A stretch of 64,000 nucleotides of DNA from Seonamhaeicola sp. (GTDB lineage: Bacteria; Bacteroidota; Bacteroidia; Flavobacteriales; Flavobacteriaceae), in assembly GCF_028281565.1 (NCBI RefSeq), contig NZ_JANQJQ010000005.1, forward strand, positions 124,001 to 188,000, in the 5' to 3' direction. Below, in pieces: positions 1 to 8,424 of the stretch (position 1 is its first letter; each line of letters begins with the position of its first letter). The notes beneath the pieces are model-generated. The model saw only the letters and a list, made by a program, of their open reading frames with translations. It was not told the origin of the DNA and searched no databases. The translations under genes and the position numbers were made by a program.

Positions 1-59
1 CCGGCCCCAGTATAGAACATACCAAAGCCATTTTACCTACTAAGGATATTGTAAAAAAA

Positions 60-416
60 CTAATAATTTAGCATGGCCTTCTGACGTTTTTTTGCTTTTT
101 TCTTTCCAACAAATAAGCTTAATGTAACACTTGCTGTTAAACCTCCTAACGAAGTAGCCGCCATATCCCCCGCATCAAATCTATTAAGTTCCTTACCGCT
201 ATCAATAACTTCTTTAGTAATACCTGCCAGAGTTGAAGCGCCTAAACCATACCAGAAAGCTTTCTTTTTATCTTTGGTTGTGGCATAAACTATGGCATAA
301 GTACCGGCTGAAATAACTGCGCCTGCAGCAAAATGATACTCACCGTCATTAGAAATAAATTGTGCCTGACATAAACCTGTAAATGATAAGATTAAAACTG
401 TTACTAGGACTTTCAT
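60..416 (-). CDS. Small exported protein of unknown function
   Basis: A 118-residue protein that I cannot assign to a characterised function. The first ~19 residues form a signal peptide (short basic start, hydrophobic core, cleavage after Cys-Gln-Ala). The mature part has two glycine/alanine-rich stretches (about 27-50 and 82-103) that could be membrane-associated hairpins. The C-terminus is strongly basic (KKKAKKRQK). This layout resembles small Bacteroidota envelope proteins of the DUF2279/YfiM type, but that is only an impression. It is transcribed leftwards. The next gene (DUF3857 protein) ends about 125 bp upstream on the same strand, so they may or may not be co-transcribed. Confidence 0.65.
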   Translation of the reverse strand: MKVLVTVLILSFTGLCQAQFISNDGEYHFAAGAVISAGTYAIVYATTKDKKKAFWYGLGASTLAGITKEVIDSGKELNRFDAGDMAATSLGGLTASVTLSLFVGKKKAKKRQKAMLNY

Positions 417-542
417 AAGGTATAGGATTTTAGTTAACGCAGCAAGTTTAAGTAAAAATTGTACTACAAACCTTATATAATTGTTAAATTACGTGTTTCT
501 TTGATTAAAAGAAGTTTTTACCAACTTAGAAATAAGATCATC

Positions 543-2609
543 TTAGTGGGCCTTTCTCTTGTTTACATACCAGAATACAAATAGGGTGATAACAATTATA
601 ACACCGATAATCAGCAGGATTTTCACAATTGCAATGATGCCGTTAAAAATAACATCCCCGTTTTTACTTGAAAGGCTAAGAGCGGCATAATTTTCAGGAA
701 TAAAGATATAGTACCCAGTAGTTTGATCTACTTTTTTTATATCCTGAATGTATTGTTTATATTCATCTTTAGTTATGTGGTCTTTTTGAGTTTCCAGGTA
801 ATAATAAAGGTCAATCTCTTTTTTAGCTTTATCATACCCTACTTTCCATTCATAGTAGAAACCGTCTGAGTTCACAAATAACTTATCATTTTCAATGCCC
901 CAGTCCATAGGGAGGCTAATATTGATTTTATGCTCTCTTATTATTGGGTAGATCATAGATACTTCGGCTTCTCTTTGATCCTTAGTGGGAACATATAAAG
1001 TACCTATAAGACTACTTGGAATAAAATTCACTGCAATGTGGTTTTCTTTTTCCGGCATAGGCTGCCATATACTATCCAACAGATATTCTTCATATACCTT
1101 AAAGACGTTTCCGTAGGTGTTGTCTTCAAACTTTGGAGGATTTACGGAGGATACATTATAATAGTAATTTGAATAAAACCGTTCGTACTCCTTCTTAATG
1201 GAGCCAATACTATTGTTTTTGAAATAATTACGCATATTGTCCGCCTCAGATTCGTAATACGTTGTGGTCACTTTTAAATTGGCACCTTTACCAACTTCCA
1301 TAATAGTATATTCCTCCTGAATTTCAATTTTGTTTTCCGAAGCTGTTTTAATTTCGTCAAAACCTTCATTATCCTTTTTAATGACTAATCCGAAACCATA
1401 GTCCGGAAAATGCGTACTATCATAATCGCCTCCCTGATTTGATATGGTTGGATCATAATAATACCCCACTTTATCTTTAATAACTTTTACCACACAGTGA
1501 TCAAAGAACTTAGGCGACGGTAAAAATTCTTTTATGGTATGTTTTAAAGAGGTGTTTACAAGCATCGGATACGCTTCTATGCCCATTTTTTTAAGCATGG
1601 TTGTCATCAACAGGCTTTTGTCTTTACAATCTCCAAAGCGCTGTTTAAAAACCTGGTTTGGCGAAAACGGTTTGTAAGCCCCAATACCGGATTCCAGGCC
1701 TAAATACCTAATGTCGTTTTGAACAAAATTTAAAGTAGCTTTTATTTTATCTCCAATGTCTTTATTAGCCGAATCAATGTCATCAATTTTGGCTTGCAGT
1801 TCAGCATCAATATTGTCCTTTATATGATAAACATCAAGACCCCAATCAACAACTTCTTTCCAGGAATTGTATTCACTAACAATGATAGTTTCATAAAGCA
1901 GCTTCCAGGAAGGCGTATTGTCTTCATAATCTAATGCTTTGGTATTTGTTGATACCCATTGGTATTTATACAGATTGTTTTCCTTTGAAATTGCCGGTTC
2001 CTTAGACGTGTTAAAAGACTTATAGTCAAATTCATTCTTAGAAAGTAAAGTAGCATTTACTTTCCCAACCGATTCAAAATCACTCAAATAAAAGCTATGT
2101 GAAAATTTGTTCTTATGAATAGGGTTAAAACCGGTAATGGAGTAAGCATAATCAATAACATCATCCGTTCTAACGTCAGAAATATTCATGACTGCAGAAA
2201 GGGAACCATCATAAAGGTGGTTTTCAGCATTCAATTCACGTCTCATGACCTGAAAGTTAGATACATTCAACTTATTTATGACGGCATCCCCCCTAATAAT
2301 ATTTATTTTATGAAATTTTAGTTTTTGATACGTCGGGTCATAGCTAACATTAATATTTGAAGCATTTTGAATACCAACATTATCAGTTATTTTGGTTACA
2401 AAACGATGATAAACAGTTTGCATGGGAATATTTGCCTGACTATCAAAAAGCAGGGTATATGTACCGGCTTCTACATCATTTATATCTATTTCTGAATTTG
2501 AATATTGGACCTTGCTAATCCAGGTAGGTTCCGCGGCTTTGATTACTTGGGAATGTATTTGAAGAGAAAAACAGAAAGTAACAAGTAAGCCGATAAAAGT
2601 GTTTCTCAT
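543..2609 (-). CDS. DUF3857 / transglutaminase-like membrane protein
   Basis: A 688-residue envelope protein with an N-terminal signal peptide (about 1-20), a DUF3857 beta-rich domain (about 50-220), a transglutaminase-like domain (about 280-400) and one C-terminal transmembrane helix (about 655-680) followed by a basic tail. The transglutaminase triad appears intact: Cys in FGDCKDKS, His in FDHCVV and Asp in YYDPT. Family knowledge: DUF3857 plus transglutaminase-like proteins are common in Bacteroidota; their substrates are unknown and most are thought to act in the periplasm. No operon partner is evident. The upstream gap (2610-3019) holds a riboswitch that faces the other way and does not control this gene. 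Confidence 0.85.
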   Translation of the reverse strand: MRNTFIGLLVTFCFSLQIHSQVIKAAEPTWISKVQYSNSEIDINDVEAGTYTLLFDSQANIPMQTVYHRFVTKITDNVGIQNASNINVSYDPTYQKLKFHKINIIRGDAVINKLNVSNFQVMRRELNAENHLYDGSLSAVMNISDVRTDDVIDYAYSITGFNPIHKNKFSHSFYLSDFESVGKVNATLLSKNEFDYKSFNTSKEPAISKENNLYKYQWVSTNTKALDYEDNTPSWKLLYETIIVSEYNSWKEVVDWGLDVYHIKDNIDAELQAKIDDIDSANKDIGDKIKATLNFVQNDIRYLGLESGIGAYKPFSPNQVFKQRFGDCKDKSLLMTTMLKKMGIEAYPMLVNTSLKHTIKEFLPSPKFFDHCVVKVIKDKVGYYYDPTISNQGGDYDSTHFPDYGFGLVIKKDNEGFDEIKTASENKIEIQEEYTIMEVGKGANLKVTTTYYESEADNMRNYFKNNSIGSIKKEYERFYSNYYYNVSSVNPPKFEDNTYGNVFKVYEEYLLDSIWQPMPEKENHIAVNFIPSSLIGTLYVPTKDQREAEVSMIYPIIREHKINISLPMDWGIENDKLFVNSDGFYYEWKVGYDKAKKEIDLYYYLETQKDHITKDEYKQYIQDIKKVDQTTGYYIFIPENYAALSLSSKNGDVIFNGIIAIVKILLIIGVIIVITLFVFWYVNKRKAH

Positions 2610-2797
2610 AAACTGGAGGTATTTCTTCAGTAAATGTAACGGATTGTAATTTACCTACAAATTTTAATTGATGAAAGTCCAAATAATTTATGAGAAAACA
2701 GATTATAAAGACAGTCAAAGGAAAACTATAAACAATCTTTTCTATGAATGTACCGGAGTCAATACAAATAATAATACTACCTTTGGCATATACTTTT

Positions 2798-2894
2798 AAG
2801 GTTTAGCATGACGCTAAGTAAATAGGAATTGTGTGAGAATCACAAGCTGTCGCGCAACTGTAAGTAATTGTATTACAAGCCAGATACTAGCCTT
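2798..2894 (+). promoter_or_regulatory. Cobalamin (B12) riboswitch aptamer
   Basis: The core of the RF00174-type cobalamin riboswitch is readable in order: GGAA with a GTGTGAGAATCAC arm, GCTGTCGCGCAACTGTAA (consensus GCnGnCCCGCnACUGUnA), a short variable stem, then the B12 box AGCCAGATACTAGCC (consensus AGnCAGgAnACCnGCC). The closing helix pairs AAGG (2798-2801) with CCTT (2891-2894). It lies in the 410-bp gap 2610-3019, pointing right towards the PAS gene at 3020. No btuB or cobalamin-synthesis gene is nearby, which is unusual for this switch. Confidence 0.85.
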
Positions 2895-2942
2895 GAAAAG
2901 AATGACAAACAAGCTTTCGCGATAAAAAGCTAAGTCAAGATT

Positions 2943-2995
2943 AAGTATGCCTTTCGTGTATTACATACACACATGCTTGTACTTGCTTCTTTTTA
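2943..2995 (+). terminator. Possible riboswitch expression platform (hairpin plus T-rich tract)
   Basis: Between the aptamer and the PAS start codon lies a nested hairpin. Outer arms are AAGTATG (2943-2949) and CATGCTT (2972-2978, one G-U pair); inner arms are GTGTAT and ATACAC (2956-2970). A T-rich stretch follows (ends near 2994). This could be an intrinsic terminator controlled by the B12 aptamer. The T-tract is not immediately adjacent to the stem, so the assignment is tentative. Confidence 0.4.
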
Positions 2996-3019
2996 TCTGC
3001 ACATTAAAAATTAGAAGCA

Positions 3020-3508
3020 ATGAAATTCAATAGCAAAATACAAAGCGCACCATTATTATGCTGGGATATTTATGGGATGTACTTATTTCATCAATCCAAA
3101 AACTTCAATAAACAGGTTGAAATTGAAATTTTAAACGGATACAAAAGAAAATTTGAGTGGCTCTTAGATTTGGATACAATATTGACTAAGTATGATTTTG
3201 AAGCCCTGGTACTTACGGATGCCAACCAGAAAATAGAGTGGGTAAACAAAGGCTTTACCAAAATGACCGGTTATCCTGCTAATTATGCCAAAGGAAAAAA
3301 GCCGAATTTTTTGCAGGGAGAAGCTACTTCAGAAAAAAGTCTGGATCGCATTAGAAAAAAGCTTAAAGAAGGTAAAGAATTCAAGGAAACACTTGTAAAC
3401 TATCGCAAAAATAGAGCGCCTTACAATTGCGCAATACATATATTCCCACTAAAAGATACTACAAATACCATTAGGCATCTTTTGGCCTTGGAAAATCAAA
3501 TTAGCTAA
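3020..3508 (+). CDS. Small PAS/LOV-like sensor protein without the LOV cysteine
   Basis: A 162-residue single-domain protein with no output domain. The PAS fold covers about residues 55-160. It has the PAS landmarks ALVLTDAN, IEWVNKGFTKMTGY and a NFLQGEAT block. In LOV photoreceptors this block reads GRNCRFLQG with a flavin-reactive cysteine; here it is G92-K-K-P95-N-F-L-Q-G, with proline in the cysteine position. Cysteine-less LOV domains can still bind flavin in other systems, but binding here is unproven. The N-terminal 50 residues are unassigned. It stands alone behind the B12 riboswitch and ends at a strong terminator, so it is probably monocistronic and cobalamin-controlled. Confidence 0.85.
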   Translation: MKFNSKIQSAPLLCWDIYGMYLFHQSKNFNKQVEIEILNGYKRKFEWLLDLDTILTKYDFEALVLTDANQKIEWVNKGFTKMTGYPANYAKGKKPNFLQGEATSEKSLDRIRKKLKEGKEFKETLVNYRKNRAPYNCAIHIFPLKDTTNTIRHLLALENQIS

Positions 3509-3536
3509 TGCTTTTTTATTGAGTTTTCAGATGGTA

Positions 3537-3580
3537 AATAGTATAAAGAAGTTTGGAGTGTTACTTCTTTATACTATTTT
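3537..3580. terminator. Bidirectional intrinsic terminator
   Basis: Perfect 16-bp inverted repeat (3537-3552 and 3563-3578, arm AATAGTATAAAGAAGT) with a 10-nt loop, T-rich on one side and A-rich on the other. It sits between the convergent PAS gene and the AraC/GyrI gene and can serve both. Confidence 0.85.
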
Positions 3581-3585
3581 AAGAG

Positions 3586-4446
3586 TTACTTTATCGGAAT
3601 ATAGAATTCGGTTTTTAATTTATCTTCAGCCACTCTATCCGGATGACTTATATAGCGCTCTCTAACAGGTACATCGCGTAATTCGTGTTCGCTGTTAAGT
3701 AGCCAGTCGTTAAACATATAGTTGTATACCTGTTCAAAATATTTGTATGACCCCTGATATAAGAACACGGCAAATTTACCGCCTTTAAGTGTTTTAACTC
3801 CTATATCACCAATTGGTTTGGCATCTTTGTGAATTACTAAACAGGCATCGTAGCGTATTTTATCATCTTCAGTGACTTTAGGGTCGTCATGAGGTACTCC
3901 AATAAGTTCAATACCTTTTGTAAAGAGCTTTTGTTCCTTTACTTGTTCCCAAAGTTTTTCCCAGGCACCGGCATAATCTAAAGTTTGATAGGCACCCTGC
4001 ATGCGGTAATACATACATTGTTTGTCTTCTAAATCTATAAATTTTGGTTTTTTAATGTTTAAAGTTGTTTCCATCTGGCTAACGGGTTTTAAAGTGTAAC
4101 TTTTGTTTTTTCGATACGCTGTAGGCGATATTCCAAAATGCGATTTAAACTTTTTTGAAAGTGATGATGGCGTTTCAAAACCAACATTATAAGCAATACT
4201 TTCCATGTCTAAACTGGTATACCGGATCATTTTTGCGGCAGTTTCTATACGTGTTCTGGAAATGTATGCTCCAATGGGTTCGCCTAAAAGCGCTCTGCTA
4301 ATACGATGAAAATGAAAAGGTGAAAAGTTAGAGAGCTCCGCCAGCGTTTTTATGTCAATAGGATGATCCAAATTATTGTGTATGTATTCCATAATAACAT
4401 GAAGTCTTTCCTGATAAAACGCTTTGTTGTTTTGTTTCACTTTCAT
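3586..4446 (-). CDS. AraC-family regulator with GyrI-like effector domain
   Basis: A 286-residue transcription factor. Residues about 10-115 form the two helix-turn-helix motifs of the AraC/XylS family (LAELSNFSPFHFHRISRALL and the second motif IAYNVGFETPSSLSKKFK, ending in FGISPTAYR). Residues about 125-286 match the GyrI-like/SoxS-Rob effector-binding domain that binds small hydrophobic ligands. Domain order (DNA binding first) is that of Rob and BmrR-like fusions. It is a single gene transcribed leftwards, with its 3' end at the shared terminator. The ligand is unknown; the neighbouring genes give no clue. Confidence 0.88.
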   Translation of the reverse strand: MKVKQNNKAFYQERLHVIMEYIHNNLDHPIDIKTLAELSNFSPFHFHRISRALLGEPIGAYISRTRIETAAKMIRYTSLDMESIAYNVGFETPSSLSKKFKSHFGISPTAYRKNKSYTLKPVSQMETTLNIKKPKFIDLEDKQCMYYRMQGAYQTLDYAGAWEKLWEQVKEQKLFTKGIELIGVPHDDPKVTEDDKIRYDACLVIHKDAKPIGDIGVKTLKGGKFAVFLYQGSYKYFEQVYNYMFNDWLLNSEHELRDVPVRERYISHPDRVAEDKLKTEFYIPIK

Positions 4447-4567
4447 TTTTAAGGTATTGATACTACAAAAGTATTGGGTAAAAAAGATACTAACTTTTCC
4501 AAACTTGCTAAATCATGTTTTGTAATAGTTTTCTTTTTATATTTAGTGACATTTAAATCATAACATT

Positions 4568-6346
4568 ATGAAAAGAGCGTTCCTGATAGGCCTTGTTTTA
4601 CTGTGCTCCTGTAAACAAGCGGTTAAAAATGATCCTGATGCTGCCAATGAAACAAGCAAAGCGTTTTCAGAATTGCTGGAGGCCTATAATGAAGAAAGGC
4701 TGGTTTTGAACCCCACTAAAGCTACTGAGGCAGGAGATCACAGGTATAATGATCAATTTCCAAATTTTTTGTCCGAAGCTTATAAAGCTAAAAAGCAAGC
4801 TTATTATACCAGGTACAAGGAGGCACTTACCAAACTGGACACTTCGGCATTATCAGACACGGAAAAAATGAGCATGGCGGTATTAAACTGGGACTGTAAT
4901 ATTAATATTGAGGCTCTGACCTTTAAAAAAGATCTGATGCCTATAGATCAGATGTGGTCTAAAAATTTAGATTTTAATCAATTGGCAAGCGGAACCACCT
5001 CCCAGCCATTTAAAACGGTAAGCGATTATAAAAACTGGTTAAAGCGTGTTGATGCCTATTTAATTTGGTTGGAAGCTGCAAAAAAGAACATGCGGGAAGG
5101 TATGAAAACCGGCTATGTGTTGCCAAAACCTTTAATTGTAAAAGTGATCCCGCAGTTTGAAAGTTTGATTGGTGAAGACGTGGAAACACACCTGTATTTT
5201 GCTCCTGTTAAGCTAATGCCCGAAACATTTACAAAGGAAGACCGGGAAGCATTAAGAGAAGCATATACAGACATGGTATTGAAAAAAATTGTACCGGCTC
5301 ATAAAGATATGGTGGCCTTTTTAAAGCATGACTATTTACCTGCCGGAAGAACATCCAGTGGCATTAATGCAACGCCTCTGGGAGATGCTTATTATAATCA
5401 TCAAATAAAAAAATATACCACCACGTCTATGTCAGCTGATGACATTCATGAATTAGGACTCAAGGAAGTAGCCCGTATTAGAGGTGAAATGGAAGCTGTC
5501 AAGCAGCAAGTAGGATTTAAAGGCGATCTGAATGCATTTTTTGACCACGTCAGAACCAACAAAGACTTAATGCCGTTTACTGAACGTTCTCAGGTTATAG
5601 CCTTCTATGACAGTATTCATGAGGTCATGAAACCTCAGATCAACAAGCTTTTCGGGAAACAGCCTAAAACACCTTTCGAAGTTAGAAGAACGGAGCCTTT
5701 CAGGGAGAAGTCTGCAGCAGCCAATTATGCTTCAGGGTCTTTGGACGGGACCCGACCGGGTATTTTTTATACCCCCATTCCGGATGTGGAAGCCTATAAT
5801 ATTTTTGATAAGGAGGATCTGTTTTTACACGAAGCTATACCGGGGCATCATTTTCAGATATCGCTTGCCCAGGAAAATGAAGAGTTACCCGATTTTAGAA
5901 AAACCTTATGGTATAGTGCTTATGGTGAAGGTTGGGCGCTATATACCGAGGCCATGGGAAAAGAGCTGGGGCTTTATAAAGACCCCTACCAATATTTCGG
6001 TATGTTAAGTGCTGAGATCCATAGAGCGATCAGATTGGTGGTAGATACGGGCTTGCATGCAAAAGGATGGACCAGAAAGCAGGCCATTCAGTATTCATTG
6101 GAAAACGAGGCAGAATCTGAAGCCAAAATAATCAGTGAGATAGAGCGCTATATGGCGAATCCCGGACAGGCATTATCTTATAAAATCGGTCAGTTAAAAC
6201 TAATAGAGTTACGGGAAACAGCACAGTCTGAGCTTGGTGAAGCCTTTGATATCAAAGAATTTCATAACCAGGTATTAGAAACCGGTTGCATTCCATTACA
6301 GCTTTTAGAGAACAAAATACATGCCTGGATTGAGAGCAATAAATAA
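4568..6346 (+). CDS. DUF885-family lipoprotein, putative zinc metallopeptidase
   Basis: A 592-residue protein with a lipoprotein signal (VLLCSC, Cys about residue 15) and the DUF885 domain filling the rest. The metallopeptidase-like motif HEAIPGHH is present near residue 424, followed about 25 residues on by GEGWALYTE, which supplies the downstream glutamates typical of the family. DUF885 proteins are predicted peptidases related to gluzincins; the substrate here is unknown. The length is normal for the family. The stop codon lies 26 bp inside the next gene, so the two are probably translationally coupled. Confidence 0.85.
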   Translation: MKRAFLIGLVLLCSCKQAVKNDPDAANETSKAFSELLEAYNEERLVLNPTKATEAGDHRYNDQFPNFLSEAYKAKKQAYYTRYKEALTKLDTSALSDTEKMSMAVLNWDCNINIEALTFKKDLMPIDQMWSKNLDFNQLASGTTSQPFKTVSDYKNWLKRVDAYLIWLEAAKKNMREGMKTGYVLPKPLIVKVIPQFESLIGEDVETHLYFAPVKLMPETFTKEDREALREAYTDMVLKKIVPAHKDMVAFLKHDYLPAGRTSSGINATPLGDAYYNHQIKKYTTTSMSADDIHELGLKEVARIRGEMEAVKQQVGFKGDLNAFFDHVRTNKDLMPFTERSQVIAFYDSIHEVMKPQINKLFGKQPKTPFEVRRTEPFREKSAAANYASGSLDGTRPGIFYTPIPDVEAYNIFDKEDLFLHEAIPGHHFQISLAQENEELPDFRKTLWYSAYGEGWALYTEAMGKELGLYKDPYQYFGMLSAEIHRAIRLVVDTGLHAKGWTRKQAIQYSLENEAESEAKIISEIERYMANPGQALSYKIGQLKLIELRETAQSELGEAFDIKEFHNQVLETGCIPLQLLENKIHAWIESNK

Positions 6347-7628
6347 GTGGATTGGGTTTTGTCTAACAGTTTTTTGCTTTTTAAACTGTGTATCCCAAAG
6401 CGAAGATTTATTAAAGCATATTACCAGTAAGGAACAATTACTCAATACACGAGGACTTCATGTTGACATTGTAACCAGTGAAAGGGTTTTAAAAATTACG
6501 GATAGCCCGAAAACCAAAGCAGGCAGGTGGTCCTGGGTTGGTATTCCGGTAACTTCGGAACAATATACATGGAATACTGCTGAGTTTGTTGAAGCGACCA
6601 TAAAGAATGAAGGGAAGGATCCACTGAAAGCATTACTTTGGGTGAACTCCAACAAGGGTTGGAACTCCGTAGCAGATACGCTTACCATTCATGCCGGGGA
6701 AACAAAAACAATGCGGTGTCATTTGCGAGAAACCTTTCCGGACGGGACGCCCAAATTAAATCCCAATTACGTTTATGAAGTTCAGCTTATGTTTGACAGG
6801 CCGAAAGCTGAGGTTAATGCGAGTTTATTAAACCTTAAAACCACAGGAAAAGTTTCTGAATGGAAACGACCTAAAGGCCGATTGGATGTTCCTGAAATGA
6901 CTCATACAGAACCCAAAGGGGGCCACCGGGTACACTATCAGTTACAGAACGATCCAAATTCTCAGTTGTATAGTGTATTATATTTACCAAACCATTGGAA
7001 AAAAGACAGTGAAACAAAATACCCGGTCATTGTAGAATATCCGGGTAATATCTTTTACGTCCGTAATTGCTATTCCACAGGAAGGCCGGAACATTGTGTT
7101 ATAGGGTATGGTATGAGCAAAGGTGACAATGCTATTTGGATTAGCATGCCTTTTGTGAATTATAAAACCGGGACTATTGCCGAAAACGGTTGGGGGAACC
7201 CCAACGATACAGCAGACTATACGGTTAAAACCGTAAATGAGATCATTGAAAAGTTTCATGGTGACAGAGAAAATATGGTAGTTACAGGCTTTTCAAGAGG
7301 GGCCATTGCCTGTGGTTTTATTGGCTTGCGTAACGATACCATTGCCGGTTTATGGAAAGGGATGCATACCTGCCAGCATTACGATGGCGATGGTTGGGGT
7401 GGTGCCGATAAACAGGGGGCCATAGAACGCTTACAACGTTTGGGAAATATCAAGGTATTTCAAACCGATAACAGCACACCTGAGTTAAAAGAACTGCTAA
7501 GTTCTGTTGATACCGGGGTTATTTATATGAACTCGGGCTTAAAAGCCCATGCCTGTGATATGTTTTTAGATGACAGGCCATCCACTATGGCATTACGTAA
7601 ATGGTTTAACGATTTAATTTCAGAATAG
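6321..7628 (+). CDS. Exported alpha/beta-hydrolase, esterase-like
   Basis: A 435-residue protein. The start at 6321 overlaps the end of the DUF885 gene and gives a signal peptide with a lipobox-like FLNC; no later in-frame Met would preserve export. The first ~190 residues look like a beta-sandwich. Residues about 205-435 form an alpha/beta-hydrolase of the prolyl-oligopeptidase/esterase type, with nucleophile elbow G-F-S-R-G (VTGFSRGAIACGF) and a late His in KAHACDMF as the likely catalytic base. The substrate is unknown; carbohydrate esters are plausible because the next gene is a DUF1080 protein. Confidence 0.75.
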   Translation: MPGLRAINKWIGFCLTVFCFLNCVSQSEDLLKHITSKEQLLNTRGLHVDIVTSERVLKITDSPKTKAGRWSWVGIPVTSEQYTWNTAEFVEATIKNEGKDPLKALLWVNSNKGWNSVADTLTIHAGETKTMRCHLRETFPDGTPKLNPNYVYEVQLMFDRPKAEVNASLLNLKTTGKVSEWKRPKGRLDVPEMTHTEPKGGHRVHYQLQNDPNSQLYSVLYLPNHWKKDSETKYPVIVEYPGNIFYVRNCYSTGRPEHCVIGYGMSKGDNAIWISMPFVNYKTGTIAENGWGNPNDTADYTVKTVNEIIEKFHGDRENMVVTGFSRGAIACGFIGLRNDTIAGLWKGMHTCQHYDGDGWGGADKQGAIERLQRLGNIKVFQTDNSTPELKELLSSVDTGVIYMNSGLKAHACDMFLDDRPSTMALRKWFNDLISE

Positions 7629-7652
7629 CAAACCCCTAATACTCATAATATA

Positions 7653-8294
7653 ATGAAAGCTTTTTTTACTATGACCATACTGGTTGTACTTTTAGTTTCA
7701 TGCAGTACCCCTAAAAAGGAATACCTGTTTAACGGTGAAAACCTGGATGGCTGGACCATTTTTGTGAGTGATCCAACGGTTGACCCAAATGACTTTTTTT
7801 ACGTAAATGAGGGTATGATTGAAACGATTGGTGTTCCCGTTGGTTACCTGAGAACGGTTAAGGCATATGCTAACTACAAACTGCATGTGGAATGGCGTTA
7901 CCCTGAAGTACCGACAAACAGTGGTGTTTTTGTGCATACAACCGGATCCGATCTCATTTGGGTAGGGCATTACCAGGGGCAGTTAAAACATCAAAGCGCC
8001 GGTGATTTTATCATTCACGGTATAGGAAGAAGTGCTACCCTGGGAGATAGTACCTATACATCTACGGAAGGCAATAAACCGCTTATTCCTAAATTTCAAG
8101 CTTCAAGCGAAAATCCGGCATGGGAATGGAATAGCTATGATATTACCTGCAAAGGAGATACCATTGAGCTAATGGTAAACGGGATACTTCAGAATACAGC
8201 CACCAATTGTACGGTAACAAAGGGCAATATAGGATTGCAGGCTGAGGGTTCAAAGATCCAGTTCCGGAATTTATGGGTGGAGCCTTTAGATTGA
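7653..8294 (+). CDS. DUF1080 (3-keto-disaccharide hydrolase-like) lipoprotein
   Basis: A 213-residue lipoprotein (LVVLLVSCSTP lipobox) consisting of one DUF1080 domain, a concanavalin-like beta-jelly roll. Family landmarks: FNGENLDGWTIF at the start, NSGVFVHT in the middle, WEWNSYDITCKGDTIELMVNG late and IGLQAEG/FRNLWVEPL at the end. Some DUF1080 members hydrolyse 3-keto-glycosides; activity here is inferred only from family. It is 24 bp downstream of the esterase gene on the same strand, so DUF885-esterase-DUF1080 is likely one operon. Confidence 0.85.
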   Translation: MKAFFTMTILVVLLVSCSTPKKEYLFNGENLDGWTIFVSDPTVDPNDFFYVNEGMIETIGVPVGYLRTVKAYANYKLHVEWRYPEVPTNSGVFVHTTGSDLIWVGHYQGQLKHQSAGDFIIHGIGRSATLGDSTYTSTEGNKPLIPKFQASSENPAWEWNSYDITCKGDTIELMVNGILQNTATNCTVTKGNIGLQAEGSKIQFRNLWVEPLD

Positions 8295-8424
8295 TATAAG
8301 AACTTTGGGCTAAGTAGGCTAATTGATCTGTTAAATAGTCATTTTATTTGTACCTTATGTAACAAATGGAGGATTAAGGTCGTCAAACCGGTATTCAAAG
8401 TTCAAATCAATCAAAATTCTATAT

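Noticed and set aside
1-31. Possible start of a leftward gene (ATG at 31-29)
   Set aside because: Only about ten codons are inside the window; nothing can be recognised.
3020-3508. Photoactive LOV photoreceptor
   Set aside because: The flavin-adduct cysteine is replaced by proline, so the classical photocycle is not possible; only a LOV-like PAS is claimed.
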